Shown here: positions 61,501 to 64,000 of the stretch, in pieces
How positions within the stretch are numbered: the first letter of the stretch is position 1
Layout of the letters: each line of letters starts with the position of its first letter
Origin: Rutstroemia sp. NJR-2017a BVV2
Lineage: Eukaryota; Ascomycota; Leotiomycetes; Helotiales; Rutstroemiaceae
Direction: 5' to 3'
Assembly (NCBI GenBank): GCA_002946415.1
Contig: NJPS01000048.1
Location: 1,860,001-1,924,000 of the forward strand
Length of the DNA: 64,000 bases
Program-made: the position numbers and the translations under genes
The notes under the pieces: generated by a model
Database searches by the model: none
What the model was told of the DNA's origin: nothing
Seen by the model: only the letters and a program-made list of their open reading frames with translations

Positions 61501-63401
61501 GAATGTGAGAGAATACGCACAGTGTCAGCACTTGCATGCTAATCCAGTTAGTTTGAGTGATAATTGTGATAGTTTGGGTACGGAGTCTAATACCCGAATA
61601 TGCAACTTCTTAACTGGTCGAATAGTAGTGCTGGCAGTGTACCCAGAGAAGAAGTTGTCAGGGGAGAATGCAAGCCAGCTTCGAACTAACGTTGGCCGTC
61701 AAGTCATTAAACTTACGCACTCCCTAGCTCATTACCGACACCATATATCCAAGTACTAGGTACAGTACAGGTTGCACCTCTGTCAAGGAGGGTTTCGGGC
61801 CATCCCATTGAGATAGCGCGCAGTGAAGTTCTGAAGCAGCATTATATATTATGTATAACTATGCCATACCGAGTGAGGATTTTACGTACTTACATTTGAG
61901 GCTAGATGTCTCGAACCCTGAAGAGTTTGAGAGTTTGGACCACCAAGACCACCGATTTTTTCCCCCAACAATTTCCGACAATTTGGTTAAAGTTTAGTTT
62001 CCCGCAGCAATGGGAACCGCTGCACAGGTTCATGTTTAGGTACCGTTAGAGTGTCTGGTGGGTGGCCCTTTAGGGGGAAAAGTATACTTTACATATCCGA
62101 TAGTGCAGTAAGTGGGCAAGTGGACAAGTGGACAAGTGGGCAGGTGTATAGGCATGTCTCGGGCGTCTTTCCTTTTGATGATCTATGGCGTAGACATTTT
62201 TGGAGCGGTAGACGCGCAATTAGGGGCAAAATACAGCTCTGCAGTCTTCAGGTGCCTTTCGCAATAGCCATGGACAAATGAAATGAAATACATGAATACA
62301 TGGCTTTTCCCGTGTCGGAAATCTTTACTTCTTCTGCAACATCATACGCGAAATAACCATGTCAAACATGCAGAGAAATGCACTGCAGGGCCGCTCGGAG
62401 ATGGGGACGGGGACGGAGAGGCAGGCAGACGGTCGGGTCTTGCAAAAAGGAGAAAGCAAGATGGGATGGAGATATGTTCCAATGAGCGAACACACAGCAC
62501 ACAATACATAATAACTTTACCTAAGGTAATACACAATACATGATGCATAATCGGCACATAGTAGCGTCACATTCCCGATAATTGATATCTGTATGTGTAC
62601 GTGGGAGTGCGAGTGGGAGTGGGAGTGAAAGTTCTGACAGTCTCTTGGAATTCGTGGGACTACTGCAGTCTGCAAGGAAGGGGGGTGGATTACGGGATTA
62701 CGGGATTGCGGATGCACTGTTTACGGGACCATTTCCATCATCCCATCCCATCGCATCCCTTCCCATCCAAACCTAGATCCCACCCACGTCTCTGGAGACG
62801 GCCGACCCAGCACACCGGAAGGTCAGCGGCTTACCGTAATTTTTAACGGGTCATGCAGGTAATGACTGGGTTTAGAGAACAATCCTTAACATTCCAAATG
62901 TCCCTGCTCCGTATTCTCCCTCAATGTGCCCCTTCGTCCCATTCGCTCCGTGGAAAAAAGAACTGCAACGCCTACAGCTTTTGGAATACCTGGAAACGTT
63001 TGCGAACCTATTCTATTCTAGATCCTTATTTGTGCGCTGCACATCATCAATTCTAGCCTTTACCTCACCTGCCAGCGCATCAATCAGAGCTCAGCTCCAA
63101 GGCCCGCTGGTGTCCGCCACCATGTACTTCGAAGGTTCCTGTTCCCACACTTCTGCTCTACCTGAACCCAAATTTCGACCCCTGGTCTGGTAAGATTTTA
63201 AGACACGGGGCACGACCCGGGAGCTCGTCTCTTGGGATTTTGACTTCCGCCCCCGTCGTACCTACCCTATACGGATTTCATCTTCTTATATCCTTCTGCT
63301 TTGAGTAACGAACTCTAACACATTCTCATCCGTTGGCAAAAGTGCAGCCGGTTTTCTGAACGCTCTTGGAACTTCGCCACATAGTGAATCTGGAAGAAAA
63401 G
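58501..63401. other. Gene-poor region, right part, upstream of the LaeA-like gene
   Basis: Scattered open frames of 60-160 codons occur on both strands, overlapping antisense and without matching splice chains or domains. A short direct repeat of about 10 bases (AAGTGGACAAGTGG-type) lies at 62110-62143. From roughly 63000 it becomes the promoter side of the methyltransferase gene. It could be intergenic, a non-coding RNA region or decayed elements; I cannot decide. Confidence 0.4.
62110..62143. repeat. Short tandem repeat (GTGG[G/A]CAA unit)
   Basis: Four consecutive units of about nine bases (AAGTGGGC, AAGTGGAC, AAGTGGAC, AAGTGGGC) lie back to back. It is a minor minisatellite-like run in non-coding sequence. 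Confidence 0.7.
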
Positions 63402-64000
63402 ATGACTACGCCGGAAAATGATGAGCGGCAGGAAGAGGTATGTAAACTTCGACTGATTATTCGCATTTCGAACTCGGTAGTTACCCGTGCGCACGGCATA
63501 TCTGATACTTACTACTGTAGGTTTCTGCGCGTGGCTCTTCTCGTTCGTATTCTTCCGAAGAAGATGAGTAAGTATTTCCCGAACAATGAGGATCACTATT
63601 CTCGGCCAAGCATAGCGAGTGACGATGCAAACGAAACAGAGCAGGAGACACATACTCGATAGATTCAAGTGCTATGGCATTTCGAGTCGAAAATGGCAGA
63701 CGATATCAAGCATATAGAGAAGGTGCATACTGGTAAGTTGTTGTTTTTCATTTCCTCGCCCGCTCGATGAGACGACGGCAAATGATCTAACCGACCTTGC
63801 TGCAGGGCGCCGAACGATGAGCTACAGAATGAACATCTGGACATCAGGTATGATCTAGAACAAGCAGAATCTCACGAAATTTTTAACGTGAGGATAGCCA
63901 TCAACGATTCCTCTCGATGCTTAACGGGAGGCTGTTCCTTGCACCAATACCTGATAACATTGAGGTAAGTCGCCCAACAATAATCATTGATGAATATTAT
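63402..64000 (+). CDS. LaeA/Umta-type S-adenosyl-methionine methyltransferase, 5' part only
   Basis: Five exons can be assembled: 63402-63437, 63521-63567, 63670-63732, 63806-63847 and 63898-63964, followed by a GTAAGT donor at the window end. They keep frame throughout (85 codons). The reading is a short Glu/Ser-rich N-terminus, then ENGRRYQAYREGAYWAPNDE, then HLDISHQRFLSMLNGRLFLAPIPDNIE. This is the conserved N-terminal pattern of fungal LaeA-like methyltransferases (GRRYHxY...Y..PND...LDxxHHxFxxxLxGxLxxAP). The SAM-binding GxGTGxW motif should come next, past the edge. Such proteins include global regulators of secondary metabolism and methyltransferases inside biosynthetic clusters; which one this is cannot be told here. 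The gene is truncated by the window, not broken. Confidence 0.87.

Noticed and set aside
58501..61800. Possible degenerate retrotransposon on the minus strand
   Set aside because: Short frames show no reverse transcriptase, integrase or protease motif, no terminal repeats were seen, and TA/CA balance does not look RIP-like.

Overview
This window looks like nuclear DNA of a filamentous ascomycete (Pezizomycotina; a Leotiomycete-like fungus is my guess, not proven). The evidence is short spliceosomal introns (mostly 45-95 nt) with GTRNGT donors, CTAAC-like branch points and YAG acceptors; a nuclear-encoded ATP synthase subunit 9; a Zn2Cys6 regulator; an LsdA-like secreted protein; and a LaeA-like methyltransferase. 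I saw no prokaryotic operons, CRISPR array, rRNA or convincing tRNA. I found no intact transposon. Exon models were built by hand; each was checked for frame and total length divisible by three.

Layout: 0.8-4.3 kb RAD16 (+), convergent with a ZW10/Dsl1-type tethering protein (-, 4.9-7.8 kb). At 8.6-12.3 kb an M16 zinc metallopeptidase (+) is convergent with a PTR2 peptide transporter (-, 13.1-15.2 kb). A 4.85 kb gap rich in simple repeats follows (15.2-20.1 kb). Next come an NmrA/ergot-A-type NAD(P)-binding reductase and a Zn2Cys6 transcription factor, tandem on the minus strand, then an Atg22-type vacuolar effluxer (-). At 28.6-32.4 kb lies a 14-exon hydantoinase/S-Me-THD fusion (+), followed by a UDP-glycosyltransferase (+) and a small secreted protein (+). 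Then come an unusual histidine acid phosphatase (-), a phage-kinase-like P-loop protein with a membrane segment (-) and a 2OG-Fe(II) oxygenase (+).

A housekeeping block follows: AP-2 mu (-), succinyl-CoA ligase alpha (-) and, divergently, ELP3 (+). After it lie an LsdA-like secreted protein (+) and ATP9 (-). The stretch from 54.05 to 63.40 kb holds no gene I can recognise. The right edge carries the first five exons of a LaeA/Umta-type methyltransferase (+), cut by the window end.

Functionally, most genes are independent housekeeping genes: global-genome repair, vesicle tethering and endocytosis, tRNA wobble modification, the TCA cycle and ATP synthase. Accessory functions cluster in 20-44 kb and at the right edge. 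The best candidates for something new are the membrane-linked phage-type P-loop kinase homologue, the phosphatase lacking the RHGxRxP motif, the reductase with a small internal deletion, the apparent N-terminal membrane anchor on the M16 peptidase, and a possible unannotated or decaying gene near 49.2-49.6 kb.
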